Shown: piece after piece, positions 1 through 6,775 of the stretch | Numbering within the stretch: position 1 is the stretch's first letter | Layout of the letters: each line of letters starts with the position of its first letter | Assembly: GCA_945863825.1 (NCBI GenBank) | Contig: CAMBBY010000067.1 | Coordinates: forward strand, 1-6,775 | DNA: 6,775 nt | From: an uncultured Prevotella sp. | Lineage (GTDB): Bacteria > Bacteroidota > Bacteroidia > Bacteroidales > Bacteroidaceae | Reading direction: 5' to 3' | The notes under the pieces: generated by a model | Seen by the model: only the letters and a program-made list of their open reading frames with translations | Databases searched by the model: none | Told to the model about the DNA's origin: nothing | Program-made: the position numbers and the translations under genes

Positions 1-285
1 AAAGCGAAAGATGCCATCAGCACTTCCTTCATTGGCGAAGAGATGTATCCATTGTGCATCCTCAGGATTTTCCAGCTGGATATTCCAGTCTTTGTTAGAA
101 CGGATGATGACTTTCGCCAGTTTTGACTTAGAAATACCAGCTGCAGGTACGTTTACCTGTGTCTGTTCGGTTTCCATTTTGAAATAGCATGCTTCATCAT
201 TGTCGCTTGCGCAAGAAGCAAATAGTATCATTGCCAGGGAAAAGGCAAAGGGGAAACAGCTGGATATGATATTTTTTCTCATCAT
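1..285 (-). CDS. BACON-like surface lipoprotein, 3' end missing
   Basis: This reading frame is open for 95 codons from an ATG at 285 (a second ATG follows at 282) and runs off the left edge with no stop. It starts MMRKNIISSC, has a hydrophobic stretch to about residue 22, and then ILFASC with the likely lipidated Cys at 25. The residues after the Cys are acidic (ASDNDEA), as in surface-exported Bacteroidota lipoproteins. Residues 44-95 resemble the start of a BACON domain: a VNVPAAG strand, then IIRSNKDWNIQL, then WIHLFANEGSADG. The SN-x-DW and WI-x-L...G spacing is typical of this Ig-like fold. BACON domains are often mucin- or glycan-associated modules in Sus loci, so a surface accessory binding role is inferred. 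The start lies 24 bases after the SusD stop, with an A-rich upstream region and no clear Shine-Dalgarno. The rest of the protein, and any further domain, is outside the window. The lipoprotein call is firm; the BACON call is moderate. Confidence 0.8.
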   Translation of the reverse strand, partial: MMRKNIISSCFPFAFSLAMILFASCASDNDEACYFKMETEQTQVNVPAAGISKSKLAKVIIRSNKDWNIQLENPEDAQWIHLFANEGSADGIFRF

Positions 286-309
286 GATTTTCGATTTTAC
301 GTTTATTCT

Positions 310-1908
310 TTATTTCTCTATGGCTTTTTTACTCCACCAGACCGGGGTTTTCATATCGTTCTCACCACCCATTCTCTGGAGGGCTTCATCAGCATGTACT
401 CTATTGGTAGCTATGGTAGTGCTTGGATATGCAAATCGGGTAGGAAGAATCATATCGTTATAAACGCAACCGCTTCCTATTGTGAGTTTTGGATATTCGG
501 TACGTCGGTATTCATGCCAGTCTTCCATTCCTGTCCAGAAGAGAGCCAGATATTTTTGATTACCAATCAGTTCGCACTTTGCCTCTTGTGTGTTAGCCTG
601 ATCCCATGATGCTAATCCTGAATTGAGGAATGTCTGGATTCCTTCTGTTGTGATTGCTAATGTAGGATCTACAGGAGATGCGAAGTCAGACCATTTCTGG
701 AGTGATGCTGTGATGGCTTTTTCATAGTGAGTCTTGGCGACAGTTTCTCCTCCTGGAATCAGTCCCTTGAGTGCTGCCTCGGCAAGGATAAACTCCACCT
801 CTGCATAGTCCATAAACCATTCATCGCAGTTGTTCCTGCAGAGAAGTTTATAGTTCAGGTAGGCTGCATTCTTGTCGCCATTATTTGATTCTTCACCCAT
901 CGTTGCTCCGGCAATAGTACCTGCCCAATATTCCCTTTTCTTTCTTCCGATGATAGGCAGACGAGGGTCTGTATATAGGTCAACCTTGGTATTAGTTGCA
1001 TCCTTGATGACCATCATCTTAATCATCTGTTCAGTCAACTTATAGCTGCCTGTTGTAAAGGATGATTCAGTGTAGTTGGCATTATCAAATTCGCTTGTAT
1101 ATGGAGCGATGCCGGTATAATGTACAGTGGCATTGTCTTCATTGCCTTCGAAAATAGGATAAGTCTCTTGACTGTGTACGATTTCAGTTATCTTCTGAGC
1201 CACATTGTGAGTGCCATCCACGATGGTTTCTTTTCGTCCACTGATACGGCACAACAGTCTGAGATAGAGAGAATTGTTGAACTTTTGCCATTTAGTCATG
1301 TCGAAGTTGTACATCCCATCCAACTTTCTGTTTTTCTCTTCTACGTAGGGTTTAGAAGCATAGATGCGGTTTGCCTCTTCCAGTTCGGCACACATCTGTT
1401 GATATACGTTTTCCTGAGAATCGAACACCGGTTGCTTGATTCCCTCTTCCGCCATGAAAGCCTCCTTGTAAGGAATATCTCCATAGATATCAGTGAGGTT
1501 TGACATGAACAGAACCTTCATGGTAAGACCCACTGCCTGAAGATAAGAAGCACCTTGAGCCTCTGCCAACTTGATCATGTTGACATCATTGCTGGCATAT
1601 CTTGAATAGGTATTCCAAAGAGCCTTCCAGTTCTGGTCTCCTATAAAGTAGCGATGTTCCTGACGGGTGGTTCCGCCAGTATGGGCTGTATGCTGAATGA
1701 GTTCATCACACCAAAACCAGGAATAATATGTAAAGAAGTTTGCACTTCCATAGAGAGTTTGCTCAAACATAGCGGAAGCTTCCAATTTGCCGCTCGACAC
1801 CGTTATCTTGTTAGGATTCGTATTGGTCTCGTCAAAATTATCTGTACAGCTTGCCATAGCAAGCATGCATGCTGCTAAACCGCAGAAATATATATTCATT
1901 TTCTTCAT
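310..1908 (-). CDS. SusD/RagB-type nutrient-binding outer-membrane lipoprotein
   Basis: This is a complete 532-residue SusD-like protein, within the usual 450-600 range. It would sit on the outer surface, bind the ligand and act as a lid on the SusC partner encoded just upstream. The signal peptide starts MKKMNIYFCGLAACMLAMAS, with the likely lipidated Cys at 21 followed by TDNFDETNTNPNKIT. That N-terminus is typical of the SusD-like_2 subfamily (nutrient-binding outer membrane lipoprotein). Other support is an aromatic cluster at 57-66 (NFFTYYSWFW), the TAHTGGTTRQEHRY segment just after it, and TDIYGDIPYKEA at about 139-150, a hallmark SusD motif. EVEFILAEAALKG belongs to the C-terminal helical repeats. 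I chose the ATG at 1908. A TTG two codons upstream (1914) would add only Met-Ile before the normal MKK signal start. The gap to the SusC stop is 15 bases. Ligand identity cannot be read from the sequence. Confidence 0.95.
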   Translation of the reverse strand: MKKMNIYFCGLAACMLAMASCTDNFDETNTNPNKITVSSGKLEASAMFEQTLYGSANFFTYYSWFWCDELIQHTAHTGGTTRQEHRYFIGDQNWKALWNTYSRYASNDVNMIKLAEAQGASYLQAVGLTMKVLFMSNLTDIYGDIPYKEAFMAEEGIKQPVFDSQENVYQQMCAELEEANRIYASKPYVEEKNRKLDGMYNFDMTKWQKFNNSLYLRLLCRISGRKETIVDGTHNVAQKITEIVHSQETYPIFEGNEDNATVHYTGIAPYTSEFDNANYTESSFTTGSYKLTEQMIKMMVIKDATNTKVDLYTDPRLPIIGRKKREYWAGTIAGATMGEESNNGDKNAAYLNYKLLCRNNCDEWFMDYAEVEFILAEAALKGLIPGGETVAKTHYEKAITASLQKWSDFASPVDPTLAITTEGIQTFLNSGLASWDQANTQEAKCELIGNQKYLALFWTGMEDWHEYRRTEYPKLTIGSGCVYNDMILPTRFAYPSTTIATNRVHADEALQRMGGENDMKTPVWWSKKAIEK

Positions 1909-1923
1909 AATCAACTTATTGTG

Positions 1924-4900
1924 TTAGAATGATAATTTTACGTTAACGCCGTATGAACGGGTCATAGGATACGACATAGTTTCGATACCGGAATGAACAT
2001 CGCCGCCATTTACCATTCCCACCTCTGGGTCGTATTGTGGGAAACTGGTCAGACAGAACAGGTTGGTGGCATAAGCTCCAATCTGGGCAGACTTCACAGG
2101 ACAGTTTTTCTTACTGAGCCATGTCTTAGGCAACTGCCAGTCGAGTCGTACCATCTTCAATTTGAGGAATGATGTATTGAACGTATTTTCCTCGGTGTTG
2201 TTTCGGTTCCAGACATAAGAGTTGTAATAGGTCTGTATATTGTCCACGATGGTAGTATTCTTGTGATAATTGCCATCCGCATCCTTGTACACACCATCTA
2301 CAACAAGGCCATCGTATCTGCCTTCAAGTGAGTTCTTTAACTTTCCTTGATAGGAGAGAGCAAAGTTGGTAACCGAGAAGCAATGACCTCCATATTGGGC
2401 AGAAAATACCATGGCCAAGGTGAGATTCTTATATCTGAAGGTTTGAGTCATTCCGGCTTTCCAGTCAGGATCAACCTTACCGATACGGCGGGTAGGGCTA
2501 GTATCCAGCATAGGGTAACCATTCTTATCAATCAGTTTCATACCGGAACAGTCAATCTGGTTGCCGTTTTCATCTGTATAATAAGAACCCTCCGGTGCGC
2601 GCTGGTACCCCCTTCCGTAGATGTAGTTCATCTGCTGACCTACGTAGGAATATACATATACGCGGCTTCCGATTGTTGTTCCCATACTGGTCTGCAACGG
2701 GGTTTGCGGATCCCAGTCGTCTTGCAGCGAAACCAGCTTGTTCCAGTTTTTAGACCAGTTCATGTCTATGTTCCATGAAAAGTTTCTGGTCTTTACCGGT
2801 GTGCCGGAGAGAGACAGTTCAATACCCTGGTTCGTAATTTTACCAGCATTGATTTTGTATCCTGTAGCACCTGTAATCTGATCGGCAGAAACAGTAAGAA
2901 TTTGGTTTGTTGAAGCTGTGTGGTAGGCAGTAAAGTCGAATCCCAAGTGTCCATTGAACATCTTTCCTTCGAATCCTGTTTCCCAACTTGCTACATTCTC
3001 CGGTTTCAGATTAGCGTCAGGAATGGTACCCTGCATGGTATAGCTTCCCGGGTATGAGGTGGATGAATAATATCGGTCAAGGGAATAAGGTGATGTATCA
3101 TTACCTACATTCGCCCAAGAAAGGCGATATTTCAGCATATTCATCCAATGAGCCTTGTCCTGCAGGTTGAACACTCTGTCGAGAAGGATGCTGGCTGATA
3201 CGGAAGGATAGAAGAAAGAGCGGTTGCTCTTGCTGAGCGTACTCGACCAGTCGTTGCGTGCTGTCAGATCCAGATAGTATGTGCCGTCCCAACTCATTTC
3301 AGCATAACCATAAAAGCTGTTTACAATCTTCTTCGTTTTATTGGCGTAGATATCCGGAATTTCTCCAGACGGCAGGTTGGTAATGTTGTATACGCCATCC
3401 ATCTGAAGTTTATTGAGAGTGATGTCTGTGCGTCGGTACTTGCGCTCGAGACTGTTTCCACCAAAGGCTGCCGTCAGTCCGAAACGGTCTTCAAGCCAGT
3501 TGTTTTTATACTGCAACAGGAAGTCATGATTCAGAATATAGGAACGGGTGCTCTGTTCGCGATAGAATCCTGCCTGATAGTTGGGAGTGTACCAAGGTTT
3601 TCTCTGGGTACGCCAGTCGTTAGTTATGTCGATAGCAGAACGCAAGTTGAGTGTCAGTCCATTGAGAATTTTGATATTTACCTGTGCATTTCCGTAAATG
3701 CGATTACGATCGAGCGTATTGATCTCTTCGTATGCTGTACGGTAAGGGTTGTACGAGTCGTTAGCAGGATAAACAAGACTATTACCATGGGTGCCATCGG
3801 TATTGTTGTAGTTCTCTGCATTGTACCTGCCCTGGAAATATTCATCTTTCCATGCCTTGATAGGATTATTGTTGTATCCCCATACTAAGGCATACATCGG
3901 ACTCTGTGCGCTATATCCACTGATAGGCAGATTGTCGCTGGACTTATGGTTATAGTTGACATTGGCTGTCAGCTTGATACTCTTGTTGATGGGAGTCTCG
4001 AAAGCCAGCGAAACTGAGTTCTGACGATAACCTGTGTTTGGTGTAATCCAGGTGTTTCGGGTGTCATTGATGGATGCTCTTGCCGATGTACCTCTACCAT
4101 TACCTCCAGCTATACTAATGGTGTTTTTCCAGGTCACACCCGTCTGGAAGAATCCGGTATACCAGTCGTCCGCATATACCCATGGCAGTTTTTCATAGGT
4201 ACCAGTTTCCCAGTTTTTAGACATATACTGGTATCTCATCTTGCTGGTATCAAATTTCTCTCCGAAAGCATAACGGGAAATATTGCGGTATGTAGCAATA
4301 CCATCGGGAGCTTCGTTGGCATCCAGTGTCCAGAAGCAGAATGGACTTAATCCATTGTCACTTCCGGCGCCATATTCTTTCTGAAAATCAGGCCAATAAC
4401 TGGCATAATCAAGTGTGACTGAAGAATTGAGTGTTACCCCGATACCCTTTTTGGTACTTCCTTTCTTGGTTGTGATGACTATAGCTCCATTACCTGCCAG
4501 CGAACCATACAGGGCAGTAGCTGCAGCTCCTTTCAGAACGGTAACTGATTCGATATCGTCTGGGTTAAGATCAGCAAGACTGCTTCCGAAATCTACCGGA
4601 GCATCACCATTGGCATAGTTGGCACCACTTCCAGTAGTTGGTGAGCCGGCATCCATCGGTATTCCATCAATGACGATGAGCGCGCTATTGTTGCCGTAGT
4701 TGAGCGAATTGTCACCTCTCAGCGTGATTCTCATGCTTCCTAACGGACCGGTACCTGCACCGACCATAGACAGGCCAGCTACTTTACCAGCCATGTTATC
4801 CAGCCAGTTTCCACTAACCGTACTGGTCAGTTCATCGTTATTGATTGTTTTCACAGAGTAACCTAATGCCTTTTCCTTGCGTGAGATACCCAAAGCTGTT

Positions 4901-5085
4901 ACCACCACTTCATGGAGCGACTGGTTAGTGAAAGACTCTTTATTATCTTTTGCTACTTTTATTTTTTTGATGTTCCCTTCTGCTCCTACAATTGAGTCAC
5001 GTGGAGCCATCTGTGCCATTGCGGGAGTAAGACCTCCCATGGAAACAAGGGCAAGACAGCCCAAACTCTTTTTAAAATGTCTCAT
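1924..5085 (-). CDS. SusC/RagA-type TonB-dependent outer-membrane transporter
   Basis: This complete 1053-residue protein is a SusC-family receptor that would import a ligand across the outer membrane with energy from TonB-ExbBD, in complex with the downstream SusD. A Sec signal peptide ends at AMA|Q (residues 22-25). A TonB-box-like stretch, LHEVVVTALGI, lies at 57-67. The plug domain follows: LRGDNSLNYGNNSALIVIDG at 122-141, and LNPDDIESVTVLKGAAATAL plus YGSLAGNGAIVITTKKG at 173-209. The remainder is barrel strands rich in aromatic and Asn residues, ending YGVNVKLSF, with the terminal Phe expected for BAM-dependent insertion. Only about 32 charged residues separate the signal peptide from the TonB box, so the N-terminal carboxypeptidase-regulatory-like domain common in SusC proteins is absent. 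The start at 5085 is preceded by AAGAAGAT, purine-rich but not a canonical Shine-Dalgarno, and lies 24 bases after the phosphoesterase stop. The family is certain; the substrate is unknown. Confidence 0.97.
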   Translation of the reverse strand: MRHFKKSLGCLALVSMGGLTPAMAQMAPRDSIVGAEGNIKKIKVAKDNKESFTNQSLHEVVVTALGISRKEKALGYSVKTINNDELTSTVSGNWLDNMAGKVAGLSMVGAGTGPLGSMRITLRGDNSLNYGNNSALIVIDGIPMDAGSPTTGSGANYANGDAPVDFGSSLADLNPDDIESVTVLKGAAATALYGSLAGNGAIVITTKKGSTKKGIGVTLNSSVTLDYASYWPDFQKEYGAGSDNGLSPFCFWTLDANEAPDGIATYRNISRYAFGEKFDTSKMRYQYMSKNWETGTYEKLPWVYADDWYTGFFQTGVTWKNTISIAGGNGRGTSARASINDTRNTWITPNTGYRQNSVSLAFETPINKSIKLTANVNYNHKSSDNLPISGYSAQSPMYALVWGYNNNPIKAWKDEYFQGRYNAENYNNTDGTHGNSLVYPANDSYNPYRTAYEEINTLDRNRIYGNAQVNIKILNGLTLNLRSAIDITNDWRTQRKPWYTPNYQAGFYREQSTRSYILNHDFLLQYKNNWLEDRFGLTAAFGGNSLERKYRRTDITLNKLQMDGVYNITNLPSGEIPDIYANKTKKIVNSFYGYAEMSWDGTYYLDLTARNDWSSTLSKSNRSFFYPSVSASILLDRVFNLQDKAHWMNMLKYRLSWANVGNDTSPYSLDRYYSSTSYPGSYTMQGTIPDANLKPENVASWETGFEGKMFNGHLGFDFTAYHTASTNQILTVSADQITGATGYKINAGKITNQGIELSLSGTPVKTRNFSWNIDMNWSKNWNKLVSLQDDWDPQTPLQTSMGTTIGSRVYVYSYVGQQMNYIYGRGYQRAPEGSYYTDENGNQIDCSGMKLIDKNGYPMLDTSPTRRIGKVDPDWKAGMTQTFRYKNLTLAMVFSAQYGGHCFSVTNFALSYQGKLKNSLEGRYDGLVVDGVYKDADGNYHKNTTIVDNIQTYYNSYVWNRNNTEENTFNTSFLKLKMVRLDWQLPKTWLSKKNCPVKSAQIGAYATNLFCLTSFPQYDPEVGMVNGGDVHSGIETMSYPMTRSYGVNVKLSF

Positions 5086-5109
5086 ATCTTCTTGAATTTA
5101 TGTGCTACA

Positions 5110-6730
5110 TTATCTGATATTTACGTTGAATGCTTTTGGTCTTTTCATTTCTTCCGTATAGACATGACCAAAGTTGTCAGTTACCTTGATCTTTATTGTA
5201 CTGTTGCTTTTCGAAGCCTTTGCTTTGAAAAGGTGTGCAGTAGGGGTGGATGGGAAGGTAACCTTTGCTTTACCTCCAGCATTGATGCGCTTGGCATCGT
5301 AAGAAATAATGTGAAGCGGATCATAACCTTCCATGCGGGTTACCTCAAGCGGTTTTCCTTCTTCGGTTACTTCTATCTTCCAGTCAGGCTGATAATTCCA
5401 AATATTCAGCAGGATTTCATTATTGCTTTTCTTTACATCATATCCCTGTGCATATATCTTCATATCTTCTTGATATTTAGGAGCATATACTTCTGGAGCA
5501 ATGTAAGTAGTGTTGAGATCGTAGGCTCTGAATTGGTATTTTTTATCAAAACCGCTACTTTTATAATACCATTCTGCCAGTTTGCCGTTCCACAGATATA
5601 CGCCATAACCTCCTGGAGTTCCGTCGGTACAAGTATTATTGCCAGACAGTTTACCCGTCCACCACCATGTAGCACAGATAGCAGCAGTATTGTGTTCACG
5701 GATATTGTTTCGCTTTTGAACATTATAGTTGACATGTGTATGTCCGGAAAGGAAGTGGACATTGGAGAAATCTGCAAACAGGGTTTCTATCTCACCCGTG
5801 TTTTGCAGGTTATCATCATCAATTTCCTGATTACCACCCAGTTTTGGATTACCATAGAGAGGAGCATGGGTAGCTACCATGATAGGGGTGTTCTTATCCT
5901 GGATGGAAGCAAGGTCTTTCTTCAGCCATGCGAGTTCCTCAGGAATGACAGTTTCATTATAATTGCGCTTTCCGATGGTTCCCTGCGATGCACCAGCATT
6001 AAGATATTGTATGTCATCAATAATAATATAATGTACATTACCGGCATTGAAAGAATAATATACCGGTCCGCAGATCTTAATCCATTCATCTTCAGCCTTT
6101 CTGTCGTCAGGGAAGTAAGGATCGTTGTCGTGATTTCCCATGCAATGGAAGAAAGGAATCTCTATTTTCTGCAGTTCCCGGAAAGTTTCCTTGATGCCAT
6201 AATTGTTGGAATACCAGAATCCGTCCCAACTCTCATCCCCCAGGCTGATGCCATAAACTTTATATCCCTGAGCACGCAATTCCTGAGCGGTCTGGTTGAT
6301 ATCAGCAGCTACACTTTCAAACTGGTTGATATCATTATTGCGTTTTGCCAAATGGAAGTCAGCCATGGCAAGGACAGCGTGTTTCTGATTATCAACCTTG
6401 TTGAGCGAGAAATCTATCTTTTCAGTTGTTTTAGTATCTTTGCTGGAAAGATGCTTGAAAAACTGTGGCAGGTTTCCTACCATGGTTGCTTCATATCCGG
6501 ATGGGATAGAAACGAAGACATAGCCATATTTCTTTTTTGACAGGAAACTGTATTCGCCTTTGTCGTTGGTTTTCACAACTTCCACACCGTCAGAAACCAC
6601 AGCATTGGCAATAGCCTTACCTCCACAGGTAACTTTACCCGTAATATTGCTCTGTTCTTTCTTGTGATTGCTGAACCCTTCAATATCAGCGTTGATGCTC
6701 TTTTCCGAGCAAGCTGTCATAGGTAAGGAC
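5110..6730 (-). CDS. Calcineurin-like metallophosphoesterase lipoprotein, 5' end missing
   Basis: The last 539 codons of this gene are present; its true start lies beyond the window. The N-terminal remnant is SLPMTAC followed by SEKSINADIEG, the end of a lipoprotein signal peptide with Cys as the seventh genomic residue. Residues below are numbered in genomic codons. An Ig-like/regulatory domain spans about 29-81 (ITGKVTCGGKAIANAVVSDG...). The catalytic domain carries all five metal-binding blocks: DFH (124-126), GD (164-165), GNHD (198-201), THAP with His at 288, and GHTH (329-332). A C-terminal domain follows, with WWWTGKLSG and DGTPGGYGVY and an ending near KVTDNFGHVYTEEMKRP. This MetallophosN-Metallophos-MetallophosC layout is a known Bacteroidota family. 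A two-metal phosphomonoesterase or diesterase is expected; the substrate is undetermined. It probably acts in the periplasm or at the outer membrane. It leads the visible operon, 24 bases before SusC. The first six residues of any call starting at 6747 come from the adapter. Confidence 0.95.
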
Positions 6731-6749
6731 CTGTCTCTTATACACATCT
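6731..6749 (-). other. Tn5/Nextera 19-base mosaic end (library artefact)
   Basis: The 19 bases CTGTCTCTTATACACATCT are the exact reverse complement of the Tn5 mosaic end used in Nextera tagmentation libraries. The junction with genomic sequence is between 6730 and 6731. It is followed directly by synthetic read-1 adapter sequence rather than IS50, so this is library adapter left in the assembly and not a resident transposon. Confidence 0.98.
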
Positions 6750-6775
6750 GACGCTGCCGACGATACTCCTTGTGT
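6750..6775 (-). other. Nextera read-1 tail, i5 index and start of P5 arm (library artefact)
   Basis: Bases 6750-6763 (GACGCTGCCGACGA) are the reverse complement of the Nextera read-1 primer tail. Bases 6764-6771 (TACTCCTT) sit exactly in the i5 index position; reversed they read AAGGAGTA, which I recall as the standard Nextera i5 index 507. Bases 6772-6775 (GTGT) match the first bases of the reverse-complemented P5 arm. The order and spacing fit the adapter layout with no mismatch. This is read-through adapter and carries no biology. Confidence 0.97.

Larger units (their letters stand above)
1..6730 (-). other. Probable single operon: phosphoesterase, SusC, SusD, BACON-like lipoprotein
   Basis: All four genes point the same way, with gaps of 24 bases (5086-5109), 15 bases (1909-1923) and 24 bases (286-309). 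None of these gaps has room for a Bacteroidota promoter, and none contains an inverted repeat resembling a terminator. The promoter and any regulator must lie beyond the right edge, and later genes beyond the left edge. There is no stretch of more than 300 bases without a gene. Co-transcription is inferred from layout. Confidence 0.8.

Noticed and set aside
286..309. A terminator or promoter between the SusD and BACON-like genes.
   Set aside because: The 24-base A/T-rich gap has no inverted repeat and is too short for a Bacteroidota promoter with leader.
200..463. A short plus-strand open frame spanning the SusD / BACON-like lipoprotein junction.
   Set aside because: It overlaps two well-supported minus-strand genes, has no family resemblance and lacks its own start signals.
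1909..1914. An upstream TTG start for the SusD-like protein.
   Set aside because: It adds only Met-Ile before a normal MKK signal peptide start. The ATG at 1908 gives the expected N-terminus and a 15-base gap from SusC.
3101..3292. A short minus-strand open frame inside SusC.
   Set aside because: It is out of frame within a continuous 1053-residue SusC with an intact plug and barrel, so it is a shadow frame.
5461..5473. A 13-base sequence (CATATCTTCTTGA) identical to the SusC start region at 5083-5095, suggesting a second start or a repeat.
   Set aside because: On the minus strand it encodes YQEDMK inside the phosphoesterase, in frame with the conserved C-terminal domain. One 13-base match in A-rich sequence can easily be chance.
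5077..6540. A 487-codon open frame on the plus strand, opposite the phosphoesterase.
   Set aside because: It lies entirely antisense to a gene with all five catalytic blocks of a known family. Its product is rich in Ile, Phe, Ser and Val with no recognisable domain, as expected of a mirror frame.
6731..6749. The mosaic end as the tip of a real Tn5/IS50 element.
   Set aside because: It is followed by the Nextera read-1 tail, an index and P5 bases in exact order, not by IS50 sequence.

Overview
The window is most likely a whole metagenomic or draft-genome contig from a Bacteroidota gut-type organism of the order Bacteroidales. Prevotella/Segatella or Bacteroides-like genera are plausible, but I cannot separate them. 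The evidence is a SusC/SusD-type outer-membrane pair, lipoprotein signal peptides followed by acidic residues, a BACON-like lipoprotein, and A-rich start regions without strong Shine-Dalgarno sequences. All of these are characteristic of this phylum.

All four genes lie on the minus strand, so transcription runs from right to left. In that order they are: a calcineurin-like metallophosphoesterase lipoprotein (5110-6730, 5' end missing), a SusC-type TonB-dependent receptor (1924-5085, complete), a SusD-like nutrient-binding lipoprotein (310-1908, complete) and a BACON-like lipoprotein (1-285, 3' end missing). The gaps between them are 24, 15 and 24 bases. None has room for a promoter, and I saw no terminator hairpin, so they read as one operon.

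The likely joint role is capture and import of a nutrient at the outer membrane. SusD and the BACON-like lipoprotein would bind substrate at the cell surface, SusC would import it using TonB energy, and the phosphoesterase would remove or cleave a phosphate group. The substrate is unknown. No glycoside hydrolase, sulfatase or regulator is visible, and the locus continues beyond both ends.

The most notable non-gene signal is at the right end. Bases 6731-6775 are not genomic. They match a Nextera (Tn5 tagmentation) library adapter: mosaic end, read-1 tail, an 8-base i5 index and the first four bases of the P5 arm. The adapter supplies a false ATG and six false residues (MCIRDR) to the phosphoesterase reading frame. 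I did not find a convincing undescribed system. The rest is a recognisable SusCD locus with some unusual details.
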